This document shows positions 1 to 8,132 of a stretch of 20,918 nt of DNA, in pieces (position 1 is the first letter of the stretch; every line of letters starts with the position of its first letter). The notes under the pieces are model-generated. The model was not told where the DNA came from. It saw only the letters and a program-made list of their open reading frames with translations, and did no database searches. Location of the stretch: contig JANLPR010000197.1 in the NCBI GenBank assembly GCA_031367345.1, positions 1-20,918 of the forward strand, read 5' to 3'. The DNA is from JADKIH01 sp031367345 (lineage in GTDB: Bacteria > Bacteroidota > Bacteroidia > AKYH767-A > 2013-40CM-41-45). Position numbers and translations under genes: made by a program.

Positions 1-1110
1 ACAACTCATACCCGAACCAGAGGTAGTGGCATTTACGTTGGAAGCAGAGATAAACGAACAACTGGAAGTAATCAAACCCAAATCGGTTGGCAATCGGGTA
101 CCTGAGCAGTTGTCGTTGGGCGAAAAGGGATTCCACGTAATGGAGAAGTTGTTGAATCGTAAACTACCAGCACCCTGTCCTGATAAAGTATCAGAGGAGG
201 AAGTACTGTCATAGGCGGCAGTAGTAGGGGCGGTTGGTCTAACCGAATAAAAATCTCCGGTACAAACTCCTGCAATACCAATCGAAGCCGAAGGTGTTCC
301 TGCAGTGATGTAAGCTTGATTGTAGTAATTGAAACCGATATTTCCATACGTAGCTCCGGGAGTAGCATCAAAACGTAACCAACATAAATTACTACTAGTC
401 GCGTTTGATTTATCCCATTTGGAAGACCATCGGATAGAATACACAGAACCGGTGAGATTAAAGGCAAAAGAAGAAGTGGCAAGGTCGTCCCAAAGCGCAG
501 TAATGAACGGACGCGCACCGGCATAAGTGCTTAGTTGATTAGTAGGAAGGGAGGAGTTAAAATAAACGGGGATTAAATTAAAGAAGTTAAACGTACCGGC
601 ACCTGCAACAACAGCCGCGGTAAAACGGACATTGAGTTTTACTTTTTTAGTAACCAAGTCAACATTAATAACTTGAGCATAACCGCCATTGGCTAAGATA
701 TTGGTACCACTCACAAACATACCCACAGCGATGCTTGCAAGTGCAGCATTAGGGACAGTGACCGAACTATCGCCTGAGGCAACAGCAACAGAATCGGTGG
801 TAGTGGCAACGGAAGCAGATAAATCGCTGGCAGAAAGTAGTGCCACCCACCCATTGGTAGAAGTTAACAAGTACGGATAGGTAGTACCGGCAAAAGGGAA
901 ATTGAAACCGGCCGGCGAAAGAATAATCATTGAATTATCCTGAGCACTGGCCGTCACAATGGCCCCTGCAAAAGCAGGAGGAGCAACTACTGGAGTAGTA
1001 GGAGTAAATCCAAACGGTATTCCAATACCCGGTTGTGCATAAGATTTACTTAATCCACTAAACACAAGAAGGGTGCAAAGGAGGAGTGTTTTTGTAAAGG
1101 ATCTTTTCAT
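1..1110 (-). CDS. Large secreted cell-surface protein, N-terminal part (3' end beyond window)
   Basis: Reading minus from the ATG at 1110-1108, the frame stays open for 370 codons to base 1, so the gene is incomplete at its C-terminus. Residues 1-26 form a signal peptide (basic KR start, Leu-rich core, ending SYAQ). After a Pro/Ala-rich linker, residues 64-92 show the pattern of the globular domain common at the N-terminus of Bacteroidota exported proteins: PAGFNFPFAGTTYPY, then STNGWVAL. The same domain appears to resume at about 198-265 (ARPFITALWDDL, YSIRWSSKWD, NLCWLRFDATPGATYGNIGF). Residues about 106-176 look like an insertion of a Val/Gly/Ser-rich module containing VGMFVSGTNILANG. The Ser/Thr-rich rest would fit a long adhesin or T9SS cargo protein, but the sorting domain is not in view. 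GC content looks higher than in the following genes. Function unknown; I am sure it is a real exported protein and less sure of the fold. Confidence 0.85.
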   Translation of the reverse strand, partial: MKRSFTKTLLLCTLLVFSGLSKSYAQPGIGIPFGFTPTTPVVAPPAFAGAIVTASAQDNSMIILSPAGFNFPFAGTTYPYLLTSTNGWVALLSASDLSASVATTTDSVAVASGDSSVTVPNAALASIAVGMFVSGTNILANGGYAQVINVDLVTKKVKLNVRFTAAVVAGAGTFNFFNLIPVYFNSSLPTNQLSTYAGARPFITALWDDLATSSFAFNLTGSVYSIRWSSKWDKSNATSSNLCWLRFDATPGATYGNIGFNYYNQAYITAGTPSASIGIAGVCTGDFYSVRPTAPTTAAYDSTSSSDTLSGQGAGSLRFNNFSITWNPFSPNDNCSGTRLPTDLGLITSSCSFISASNVNATTSGSGMSC

Positions 1111-1269
1111 TTTTTCCGGGTTAGTCTTTTTTTGGTTAAGCATCTTCAATTTCTTGGGAGATTCGAGTTTTTCTATTAGATTTTATTCGTTTACTCTACG
1201 CAGAATGTAACTCCAAAAATCATAAAAAAATAGCAGAAAAGCAACATTAAATTAAGATTGAAGATGAAT

Positions 1270-1308
1270 AAGTTGTAAACGTTCCTTTGAACAAGGTGAA
1301 TACAACTT
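1270..1308. repeat. 8-bp inverted repeat in the divergent spacer
   Basis: AAGTTGTA at 1270-1277 is matched by TACAACTT at 1301-1308, and a small inner dyad (GTTC/GAAC) lies between. A run of six T follows at 1307-1312, giving it the look of a weak plus-strand terminator, yet no plus-strand gene lies upstream. It sits in the 355-base spacer (1111-1465) between two divergent genes and could belong to a leader. The rest of that spacer holds no gene that I can see. A chance dyad in AT-rich DNA is possible. Confidence 0.35.
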
Positions 1309-1416
1309 TTTTGAGGGCAGAAGTTTGTTTTTGAACGAAAATTAAAGACTAAAAGTTCGACTATTTTCCCTTGCTGCTCTCGTTTTAGTTAATATTATTT
1401 AGGTCAATTAATTTAC

Positions 1417-1424
1417 TATTTTTG
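1417..1424 (+). promoter_or_regulatory. Bacteroidota-type -7 element for the downstream T9SS-cargo gene
   Basis: TATTTTTG matches the Bacteroidota -7 consensus TAnnTTTG exactly and lies 41 bases before the ATG at 1466. That would give a leader of roughly 35 bases. No clear TTTG is found 19-20 bases upstream, so only the -7 half is supported. Confidence 0.5.
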
Positions 1425-1465
1425 GTCACAAATAAATACTCTAAAACGCCAATAAAAAACCTAAC

Positions 1466-2494
1466 ATGATCAAAACTCTTACCAAAAAGATTATTGCACT
1501 TACATTTATCGCTGCGCTTCCTTTCTCGCACGCTTTTTCGCAGTATACTCTTCAAAGCTCAAACTTGCCCGGAGCTGGTGTCACTTGGGGAAATCAATTA
1601 ATTGCTGATCCAAATATTCAACCGGGCACCGGTGGGTCAGGAGTAATTTGGGATTTTAATATCTACAACGTTACTGTGAATACATTGAATGACGAATACA
1701 GAGCTCCATTAACTTCAGGAGTTGATGCAACATTTCCAACTGCAAACATTAAAGCAGCTTCATATTTTGGATGGACAGATTATTACTATATCAATGCGGC
1801 AAAAACTGAATTGCAATATTTAGGATTTCAAAATTCTTCTGATGAGGTTAGAATTTCTAATACTCAGAAATTAATGACTGTGCCTTTTACCTATGGAAAT
1901 TCAATCACCAATGTTACGCTTTCCGGAACTGGTTATTTAGGCTCAAACCTTACAGGAACTATTTCAATAGTTGCTGATGGTTATGGTACATTGAAAGTTG
2001 GAGGTTCAACTTACAATAATGTTACGCGTGTAAAATACGATTACGATATGGTTGAAGATTATGGCGGAGGATCGACAAACAATGTACATGTAGTGAAATA
2101 TGCATGGTACCGTTCCGGAAAAAATGCACCTCAAATGCAAATCTCAACTTTAGAAGTGAGTGGCATCAACGGGAGCAGTTCTCAAAAATATGCAACGGTA
2201 AATTATTTGGTGACCGGTGTTGATGATATCAACAAGCCTTCATTAAACTTTAGCGCTTATCCAAATCCTGTAAAAGATCAGGTAAGTGTAATGATCAATC
2301 TCGATCGTACGAGTGATATTACTTTGAAATTAATGGACATTACGGGTAAGATTCGTTTTTCAGAAACAACAAAACAAAACGCCGGCGATCACCTGTTGAA
2401 ATTTGACGTTTCTGATCTTCCAAAAGGAATATATGTACTTTCTGCAATTGCAGGTACAATAAATCGACAACAACGAATTATCATAGCTGAATAA
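1466..2494 (+). CDS. Secreted protein of unknown function with T9SS type A sorting domain
   Basis: The 342-residue product begins with a typical signal peptide (residues 1-26, ending AFSQ). The mature part is beta-rich and polar, with a GVIWDFNIYN segment near residue 59 of a kind often seen in Bacteroidota exported proteins; I recognise no catalytic domain. The last 81 residues (262-342) are a type A T9SS sorting domain: YPNP at 265-268, the middle strand LKLMDITGKI, then LPKGIYVLSA and a final basic strand RQQRIIIAE. By family knowledge such a protein crosses the inner membrane by Sec and the outer membrane by T9SS, after which the sorting domain is removed. It stands alone, with an exact TAnnTTTG element upstream and a strong terminator downstream, so it is probably monocistronic. 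Export route is well supported; molecular role unknown. Confidence 0.92.
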   Translation: MIKTLTKKIIALTFIAALPFSHAFSQYTLQSSNLPGAGVTWGNQLIADPNIQPGTGGSGVIWDFNIYNVTVNTLNDEYRAPLTSGVDATFPTANIKAASYFGWTDYYYINAAKTELQYLGFQNSSDEVRISNTQKLMTVPFTYGNSITNVTLSGTGYLGSNLTGTISIVADGYGTLKVGGSTYNNVTRVKYDYDMVEDYGGGSTNNVHVVKYAWYRSGKNAPQMQISTLEVSGINGSSSQKYATVNYLVTGVDDINKPSLNFSAYPNPVKDQVSVMINLDRTSDITLKLMDITGKIRFSETTKQNAGDHLLKFDVSDLPKGIYVLSAIAGTINRQQRIIIAE

Positions 2495-2514
2495 TTTTTT
2501 TATAGTTGTTTAAT

Positions 2515-2558
2515 ATCATAAAAAAACCTCCACATTTCTGTGGAGGTTTTTTTATGAT
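2515..2558. terminator. Bidirectional intrinsic terminator between convergent genes
   Basis: The arms 2515-2534 and 2539-2558 are perfect reverse complements over 20 bases, with a TTTC loop. The core CCTCCACA/TGTGGAGG is flanked by seven A on the left and seven T on the right, so it works as a GC hairpin with a U-tract on either strand. It sits between the stop of the T9SS-cargo gene and the stop of pyrG and very likely ends both transcripts. Confidence 0.93.
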
Positions 2559-2569
2559 TTGCTTTTCGA

Positions 2570-4180
2570 TCAGTTCTTATTAAAGTCCATTGCAGCTCTT
2601 ACAAATCTGACGAATAGAGGATGAGGATTTTCAACGGTACTTTTATATTCCGGATGATATTGAACACCAACAAACCAAGGATGATTTTTTAATTCAATAG
2701 CTTCAACCAAATTGTTATCAGGATTAATTCCTACAGCAGTCATTCCTGCATCTTCAAAATTTTTCAGAAACTTATTATTGAATTCATACCGATGACGATG
2801 ACGTTCAGCAATCTTTTGTTTTCCATAGGCAGAATATGCTTTAGAACCTTTTTGGATCATACAAGTGTATTCTCCTAAACGCATAGTTCCACCTTTTTTA
2901 GTCACATTTTTTTGTTCTGCCATTATATCAATAACAGGATGTTTTGATTCTGAATTCATCTCTGTTGAGTGGGCATCTTTCCATCCAATTACGTTTCTTG
3001 CAAATTCAATCACTGCACATTGCATACCTAAACAAATACCAAAGAAAGGGATATTGTTTTCTCGTGCATATTTAATAGCTGTTATTTTTCCTTCAATTCC
3101 ACGATCGCCAAAACCCGGCGCAACTAAGATTCCACTTAATCCATTTAGTTTTGAAGTTACATTTGATTCATCAATTTTTTCAGAGTGAATCCATTCCAAT
3201 TCCACTTTGCACTCATTAGCTACTCCGGCATGAATAAAAGATTCAGCAATCGATTTGTAAGCATCTTTTAATTCAATATATTTTCCAACTAATCCAATTT
3301 TTACCTCGTAAACAGGTGTTTTTAATTTACCTAAAAATATTTTCCATTGTTCTAATTCAGGCTCATGCTGAAGTGGCAATTTTAATTTATTCAGAACAAC
3401 TTTATCCAATTGTTCTTTATACATAAGAATTGGAACATCATAAATAGTATCGGCGTCAATCGACTCAATCACTGCGTTCACATTCACATTACAGAACAAT
3501 GCAATTTTTCTTCTGATTTCAGTTGAAATGTGTCGGTCGGCTCTGCAAACTAAAACATCCGGTTGAACTCCCAGTTCGAGTAATGCTTTCACTGAATGTT
3601 GAGTAGGTTTTGTTTTTAATTCACCTGCAGTAGATAAATATGGAATTAAAGTTAAGTGAATAGATAAAGCAGAACTACCCAATTCCCATTTCAACTGACG
3701 CACTGTTTCTACATAAGGAAGCGATTCTATATCGCCAACTGTTCCGCCTATTTCAGTAATGATGATGTCAAATTCACCCGTATCTCCAAGCAATTGAATT
3801 CGTCGCTTGATTTCATCGGTGATATGTGGAATAATCTGAACTGTTTTTCCTAAATAGGCTCCTTCTCGTTCTTTATTGATAACAGTCTGATAAATTCTTC
3901 CGGTAGTTACGTTGTTAGCCTGCGATGTGGGCGTATTTAGAAAGCGTTCATAATGTCCGAGGTCAAGATCTGTTTCAGCGCCATCATTCGTTACAAAGCA
4001 CTCACCATGTTCATATGGATTCAAAGTTCCCGGATCTACGTTAATGTAGGGGTCCAGTTTTTGAATAGTTACTCGATAGCCGCGACCTTGTAATAATTTA
4101 GCAAGCGATGCAGAAATGATCCCTTTTCCAAGAGAAGAAGTAACACCACCTGTTACGAAAATGTATTTTGTTGAAGCCAC
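2570..4180 (-). CDS. pyrG: CTP synthase (glutamine hydrolysing)
   Basis: This enzyme makes CTP from UTP, ATP and glutamine in the cytoplasm, the last step of pyrimidine nucleotide synthesis. The 536 residues are full length. The N-terminal synthetase domain (about 1-270) carries the nucleotide loop SSLGKG at 15-20, the segment KLDPYINVDPGTLNPYEHGE at 41-60 and TEIGGTVGDIES at 142-153. The C-terminal class I glutamine amidotransferase domain (about 293-533) has the oxyanion segment PGFGDRG, the nucleophile Cys383 in GICLGMQ, and the His509/Glu511 pair in YHPE. All catalytic residues expected are present. The start codon is GTG: the product begins MASTKYIFVTGG as in relatives, and no upstream ATG is in frame. 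It is last in the minus block, 122 bases after the PAP2 gene, with its own -7 element, so it may be transcribed alone. Identification is certain. Confidence 0.98.
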   Translation of the reverse strand: MASTKYIFVTGGVTSSLGKGIISASLAKLLQGRGYRVTIQKLDPYINVDPGTLNPYEHGECFVTNDGAETDLDLGHYERFLNTPTSQANNVTTGRIYQTVINKEREGAYLGKTVQIIPHITDEIKRRIQLLGDTGEFDIIITEIGGTVGDIESLPYVETVRQLKWELGSSALSIHLTLIPYLSTAGELKTKPTQHSVKALLELGVQPDVLVCRADRHISTEIRRKIALFCNVNVNAVIESIDADTIYDVPILMYKEQLDKVVLNKLKLPLQHEPELEQWKIFLGKLKTPVYEVKIGLVGKYIELKDAYKSIAESFIHAGVANECKVELEWIHSEKIDESNVTSKLNGLSGILVAPGFGDRGIEGKITAIKYARENNIPFFGICLGMQCAVIEFARNVIGWKDAHSTEMNSESKHPVIDIMAEQKNVTKKGGTMRLGEYTCMIQKGSKAYSAYGKQKIAERHRHRYEFNNKFLKNFEDAGMTAVGINPDNNLVEAIELKNHPWFVGVQYHPEYKSTVENPHPLFVRFVRAAMDFNKN

Positions 4181-4249
4181 CGTGTTGATATTTAATGAGT
4201 AGTGAAAAATGCGTATGAAATATTAGAATAATTTCATCGACACGGGGTT

Positions 4250-4257
4250 CAAAATTA
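4250..4257 (-). promoter_or_regulatory. Bacteroidota-type -7 element for pyrG, with adjacent dyad
   Basis: Read on the minus strand this is TAATTTTG, an exact TAnnTTTG. It would place the transcript start about 60 bases before the pyrG GTG codon. The -33 TTTG is not evident. Directly upstream, 4258-4269 is the dyad CGATT-TT-AATCG, which occupies the spacer of the promoter and could bind a regulator; that role is inference. Confidence 0.5.
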
Positions 4258-4302
4258 CGATTTTAATCGACTTTCATTGCTTATAATTCAAAAAAGTAGA
4301 AT

Positions 4303-5223
4303 TTATTTTGGAAGCATTACAATACTTACTCCCGGACCATTCAAATAGGTAGGGAAAATTCTCAAGGATGCTGTTTTTTTTCCCTCTTTTAATTTCTTGT
4401 CGTAACGAAAAACTTGATCGGCACATAAATAACCTAAGGCCGCTCCGGGCAAAATATCGCTAGCCCAATGTTCATGTTCTACCAATCTTGAAATTCCAAC
4501 AATACCTGCAAGTGAATAGAGAATAATGGGGACGGCTTTATGATTTCCATATTGTTTTGCGAAAGCCGTAGCGATCGCAAAGGCTATAGCAGTATGCCCT
4601 GAAGGAAAAGCGTCAAAGGCGGCAATTGATCTTCCGTTTTTGTATTTAGGATTGAATTGCCCTAAAGGACCAAACCAATGATCTTGATTAAATTCCAAGT
4701 CGTTATATGTTGCTCCCGGCCGCATTCTCCCTGTCATTATTTTGCCGACTCGCGTCCATATTCCTGCGGTTATTGCCGATTGTGCTGCAAGTATGCTTGT
4801 ATGAAATGGCTTGTAATTGTGTGTAATTGCAGAGAAAGTAAAAACGCCGGCGAGTATTCCATAAGCATAGAATTCACCTAGCTGAGTGTATTCCGGAGAA
4901 AAATTTCTGATGAATTTATTTTTTTCTTTGAGCGGTTTAAATATTGCATCTATTTCTTCATCAAAGTGAATTAAAACACCCGTTACTCCTATGACTCCTA
5001 CAGTAAGTAGTATTTGTTTGCCGTTCATGTGAAATGGAGCCTTCGCTTGTTCTCCCATGCTGTGAAAGAAAAAAGGAATCACGCCACTTTTAGCTTTCAA
5101 TGAAAAGATTGAATCAGAAGTCACTTCGCTTTTGAATTGTTCTTTCTTGGAAAATAAATGCAAGCTGTCTTGTCCGAAGCAACTTGCATTAGAAAGAAAA
5201 AACAAAACAACAAGTAGGCGCAC
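4303..5223 (-). CDS. PAP2-family (type 2 phosphatidic acid phosphatase) membrane phosphatase
   Basis: The 306-residue protein carries all three PAP2 motifs: KX6RP at 161-169 (KIMTGRMRP), PSGH at 207-210, and SRX5HX3D at 245-256 (SRLVEHEHWASD), with catalytic His210 and His252. Family members remove phosphate from lipid phosphates such as phosphatidic acid, undecaprenyl pyrophosphate or lipid A at the outer face of the inner membrane; the exact substrate cannot be read here. Residues 1-18 form a short signal peptide, and hydrophobic segments near 71-86, 119-133, 235-246 and 257-270 flank the motifs. The start is GTG; codons upstream run to a stop without an ATG, TTG or GTG, so GTG is the best choice. 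It follows the TonB receptor by 83 bases, which may mean co-transcription. Family is certain; substrate unknown. Confidence 0.93.
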   Translation of the reverse strand: MRLLVVLFFLSNASCFGQDSLHLFSKKEQFKSEVTSDSIFSLKAKSGVIPFFFHSMGEQAKAPFHMNGKQILLTVGVIGVTGVLIHFDEEIDAIFKPLKEKNKFIRNFSPEYTQLGEFYAYGILAGVFTFSAITHNYKPFHTSILAAQSAITAGIWTRVGKIMTGRMRPGATYNDLEFNQDHWFGPLGQFNPKYKNGRSIAAFDAFPSGHTAIAFAIATAFAKQYGNHKAVPIILYSLAGIVGISRLVEHEHWASDILPGAALGYLCADQVFRYDKKLKEGKKTASLRIFPTYLNGPGVSIVMLPK

Positions 5224-5306
5224 GCTAAGAGGTGATTTAGAATTAGCTTTTGGAATTCAGAATAATTTTTCACGAGTATAGCGAAAAAAATCACTCTAAA
5301 TTATTT

Positions 5307-7610
5307 TTAAAATGTTAATGTTAAACCAACGCTAGGTATTACAGGAAGTTGGTAGACTTTCGTTCCACTTAAGCGATCAACGTAAAAAATATTTTTCCGA
5401 TCATACACATTGGTAGCGCCTATGGTAATTTCGAGTACGCTGTACTTAGTAAATGTTATTACTTTTTGAATTGAAAGATCAAGTCTGTGGAAGTAACTCA
5501 AGCGACCTTTATTTAATTCTCCATAGTAAGTTCCAATCTGTCCATTGTTAGTATTTACATTGGTTCCAATGCCATTGTTAAGTTGAGGTAACTCATAGTA
5601 TCCTTGCGATTGCGTAAAGGGAAACGGTGAGCCAAAAGCAAATCGTCCATTGAACTGCCAACTATCTTTTTTGCCAAACTTATAACTCAAAACTAAATTT
5701 GCATTATGTCGTCGGTCGAACGAAGGTTCATACAAGGCTGTACCATTATCTCTATTTACATAAGCTAAACCGTAAACGAGCCATACGTATAATTTTTTGT
5801 ACTCATATTTCAGAGTAAAATCAATTCCTTTCGCAATTCCTGTTTCAATAATAAATTCTTTCTTTAAACTATCGGGTTTGTTATTGTGAGCCGCATCGTC
5901 ATCGTATATTTTGTCTCGGTTAAGATTTTCAAGCTGAGAAAAGTTTTTATAGTAGCCTTCCACATTTAATGTTAAGTGATGTGGTAAGTCTACTTCAAAT
6001 CCGGCAATCAGATGTTGTGCTTTTTGTAATCTCGAATTAATATCTTCTCCCTTGAATGTTTTAGGCAAATTGTCGGAACCTGATAAAAAACCATAAAATA
6101 AATTAACTACATCACGGTCAGAAGCAGCTGCAAGGAAATTTTGCGAATAGAACCCACCTGCTGCTTTGAAACGAATGTTGTCAGAAATATTATATTTTAA
6201 TCCCATTCGTGGTTCGACAGAGAACTCACTCAGAGAAGAATAGTAATTAAAACGAATGCCCGGCTCGATCACTAGTTTTTGCCACACTTTTTTAAATTTA
6301 AAATAAGCGGCTAGCTCTGTAGTATTTTCGAGTTGTCCGTAAGTGGTGCCAATAGAATTACTGTATGCGAAGTTAGTAGCAAAGCCTAGAATTTCTATAC
6401 CATACTTGAACTCATCTTTACCTAAAAAATAATTAAAGTTCAGAGCAGTATTAAAACCACTGATCGTGCTGAACCGACTTAGTCCGTCTGCTTCATTAAG
6501 CACTACTTTGTAATTGCTGTAAGCAAAATTTCCATCGATAAGAGTAGAGGAGCCGCCGGGTAAAACAACAAAGTTAGAACCAAATCCGGTCGATTTCCAA
6601 TGCAGATCGGCTACGTGGAAATAGTCGACGTTATCTGTAAAATTAAATCCAAAAATATTTAGTTTGCTTCCGCTTGAACTATTAAATGAAATCTTACCAT
6701 AGAGATCGGCAAACGTATACGGCAATCCTAATGAGTCTGCGTATGGGTAAAGTACTTTTGATGTTTTATCAAGGTAAGAAGTCTTTCCGGTAATTAAGTA
6801 CGAAGAACTTCCTTCACCTCCTTCGGTTTCTTTTTTCAATGGACCCTCTAATAATATTTTTGAAGTAAAAGGATTTACACCAGCTTTTCCGGAGAATCTT
6901 CTTTTATTTCCATCGCGTGTAGTGATGTCCATGATCGAAGAAACCCGGTCTCCATACTCAGCATTGAATCCGCCTGTATAAATATCGGCACCACGAATAA
7001 TGTCTGCATCAAAAACAGAGTAGAGACCAATAGAGTGGAAGGGGTTATAAATAACCATACCATCCAGCAATAATTTATTTTGAATTGGAGTACCTCCTCG
7101 AATGTAAAGCTGACCACCTTGATCACCTGAAAATACAACACCAGGAATCACTTGTAAGTATTGAGCAAGATCCGGATCGCCACCTACTGTTGGTATTTGT
7201 TTAATTTCTTTTGTTGTGATCTTATTCACAGAAACGCGAACATCTGTTTTCTTCGCTTCTGTTTCTGCAGATACAACAACTTCTTTCATTTCAATTGTCG
7301 ATTTAGCGAGGAAGAACTTTTTTGTTAAAAGTTCGCCGGCTTTCAATTCTATTGGAAAACGTAGTGTATCAAAGCCGACGGAAGTGATCATTAAATTATA
7401 TGTTCCCGGTTTAATTTTTGTTATTGTATAATAACCGTCAACATTACTCTGAGAACCGTAGGTAGTACCACTTAAAAACACACTTGTATAAATTGCAGGT
7501 TCTCCACTTTCTTTTTCATACACAAAGCCACGAATTTCAGCAGTCTGGGCAAGAGAGTTAAATGTTGATAAAAAGAGTAAGCCGAATAGTAGTAGTGCTG
7601 TATGTTTCAT
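5307..7610 (-). CDS. TonB-dependent outer-membrane receptor with carboxypeptidase-regulatory-like domain
   Basis: The 767-residue protein imports an unidentified ligand across the outer membrane using TonB energy. Residues 1-22 are a signal peptide ending SLAQ. Residues about 24-112 form the carboxypeptidase-regulatory-like beta-sandwich (IRGFVYEKESGEPAIYTSVF, then VDGYYTITKIKPGTY), typical of Bacteroidota receptors. The plug follows at about 130-240 (DLAQYLQVIPGVV, LYIRGGTPIQNKLLLDG, FNAEYGDRVSSIMDITTRDG). The remaining 500 or so residues are the beta-barrel, ending in the terminal aromatic strand GLTLTF. No SusD-like lipoprotein or polysaccharide enzyme lies next to it, so it is not an obvious SusC of a glycan locus. 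A start-proximal promoter element (7627-7635) suggests it begins its own transcript, possibly continuing into the PAP2 gene. Siderophore, vitamin or peptide transport are all possible; the sequence does not decide. Confidence 0.95.
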   Translation of the reverse strand: MKHTALLLFGLLFLSTFNSLAQTAEIRGFVYEKESGEPAIYTSVFLSGTTYGSQSNVDGYYTITKIKPGTYNLMITSVGFDTLRFPIELKAGELLTKKFFLAKSTIEMKEVVVSAETEAKKTDVRVSVNKITTKEIKQIPTVGGDPDLAQYLQVIPGVVFSGDQGGQLYIRGGTPIQNKLLLDGMVIYNPFHSIGLYSVFDADIIRGADIYTGGFNAEYGDRVSSIMDITTRDGNKRRFSGKAGVNPFTSKILLEGPLKKETEGGEGSSSYLITGKTSYLDKTSKVLYPYADSLGLPYTFADLYGKISFNSSSGSKLNIFGFNFTDNVDYFHVADLHWKSTGFGSNFVVLPGGSSTLIDGNFAYSNYKVVLNEADGLSRFSTISGFNTALNFNYFLGKDEFKYGIEILGFATNFAYSNSIGTTYGQLENTTELAAYFKFKKVWQKLVIEPGIRFNYYSSLSEFSVEPRMGLKYNISDNIRFKAAGGFYSQNFLAAASDRDVVNLFYGFLSGSDNLPKTFKGEDINSRLQKAQHLIAGFEVDLPHHLTLNVEGYYKNFSQLENLNRDKIYDDDAAHNNKPDSLKKEFIIETGIAKGIDFTLKYEYKKLYVWLVYGLAYVNRDNGTALYEPSFDRRHNANLVLSYKFGKKDSWQFNGRFAFGSPFPFTQSQGYYELPQLNNGIGTNVNTNNGQIGTYYGELNKGRLSYFHRLDLSIQKVITFTKYSVLEITIGATNVYDRKNIFYVDRLSGTKVYQLPVIPSVGLTLTF

Positions 7611-7626
7611 AGTTGATAAATGCGCA

Positions 7627-7635
7627 GCGAAGATA
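7627..7635 (-). promoter_or_regulatory. Probable -7 element for the TonB-dependent receptor gene
   Basis: The minus strand reads TATCTTCGC, one base from TAnnTTTGC. It lies 16 bases before the ATG, implying a very short leader of about 10 bases. A TTT run stands 19 bases further up as a partial -33 element. It falls in the 102-base gap after the EVE-domain gene. Confidence 0.45.
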
Positions 7636-7712
7636 GATAAATTACGTTATGTAAAAAGTGCAGTAATGGTTGAAATTTAAATTTTTCAGGAGCTATTTAA
7701 GTTTTCATTTCA

Positions 7713-8117
7713 TTACTTACCCAATTCTAAAATGAGTTTGTATTCTTCTTCTGTCACCGGTGATACTGAGAGCCTTCCAATTTTTACTAGCATCATGTTT
7801 TTTAATTGGGTCTCAGCTTTAATTTGCTTAAGGGACACGAAATTCTTTAATGCTTTGCCGGCTTTCAATTCTACACTCGACCATGTATCATCTTCGGCTG
7901 TTGGGTCTGGATAAAATTCTTTCGTAACAATAGCGGTTCCAACAACACCGGATCCAATTACAGAATGATAAAACAAAACGTGATCACCTTTTTTCATGGC
8001 ACGGAGATGAATTCTCGCGGCATAATTTCGTACACCATCCCAACTGGTAACTTTATCTTTCAGAAATTCCGCCCAATCATAAGTTTCGGGATCAGATTTC
8101 ACTAGCCAATAATTCAT
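7713..8117 (-). CDS. EVE-domain protein (PUA-like fold)
   Basis: The entire 134-residue protein is one EVE domain: it opens with NYWLVKSDPETYDWAEF, continues with the hallmark SWDGVRNYAARIHLRAMKKGDHVLFYHS (about residues 24-52), then VVGTAIV and a conserved acidic, Trp-containing segment DDTWSSVEL. EVE domains share the PUA fold with YTH and ASCH domains and are thought to bind modified bases in DNA or RNA. Bacterial stand-alone forms, related to human thymocyte nuclear protein 1, have no settled function. The gene starts 15 bases after holA, pointing to one transcript with amn and holA. No fused nuclease or McrB-like partner is present, so a restriction role is not supported here. Confidence 0.93.
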   Translation of the reverse strand: MNYWLVKSDPETYDWAEFLKDKVTSWDGVRNYAARIHLRAMKKGDHVLFYHSVIGSGVVGTAIVTKEFYPDPTAEDDTWSSVELKAGKALKNFVSLKQIKAETQLKNMMLVKIGRLSVSPVTEEEYKLILELGK

Positions 8118-8132
8118 AAGGGTAAATAGTGT

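Noticed and set aside
72..524. 150-codon minus-strand open frame overlapping the left-edge secreted protein
   Set aside because: It is another minus frame of the same DNA. The frame starting at 1110 is open for 370 codons and gives a signal peptide and a recognisable exported-protein pattern; this one gives an odd composition with no domain.
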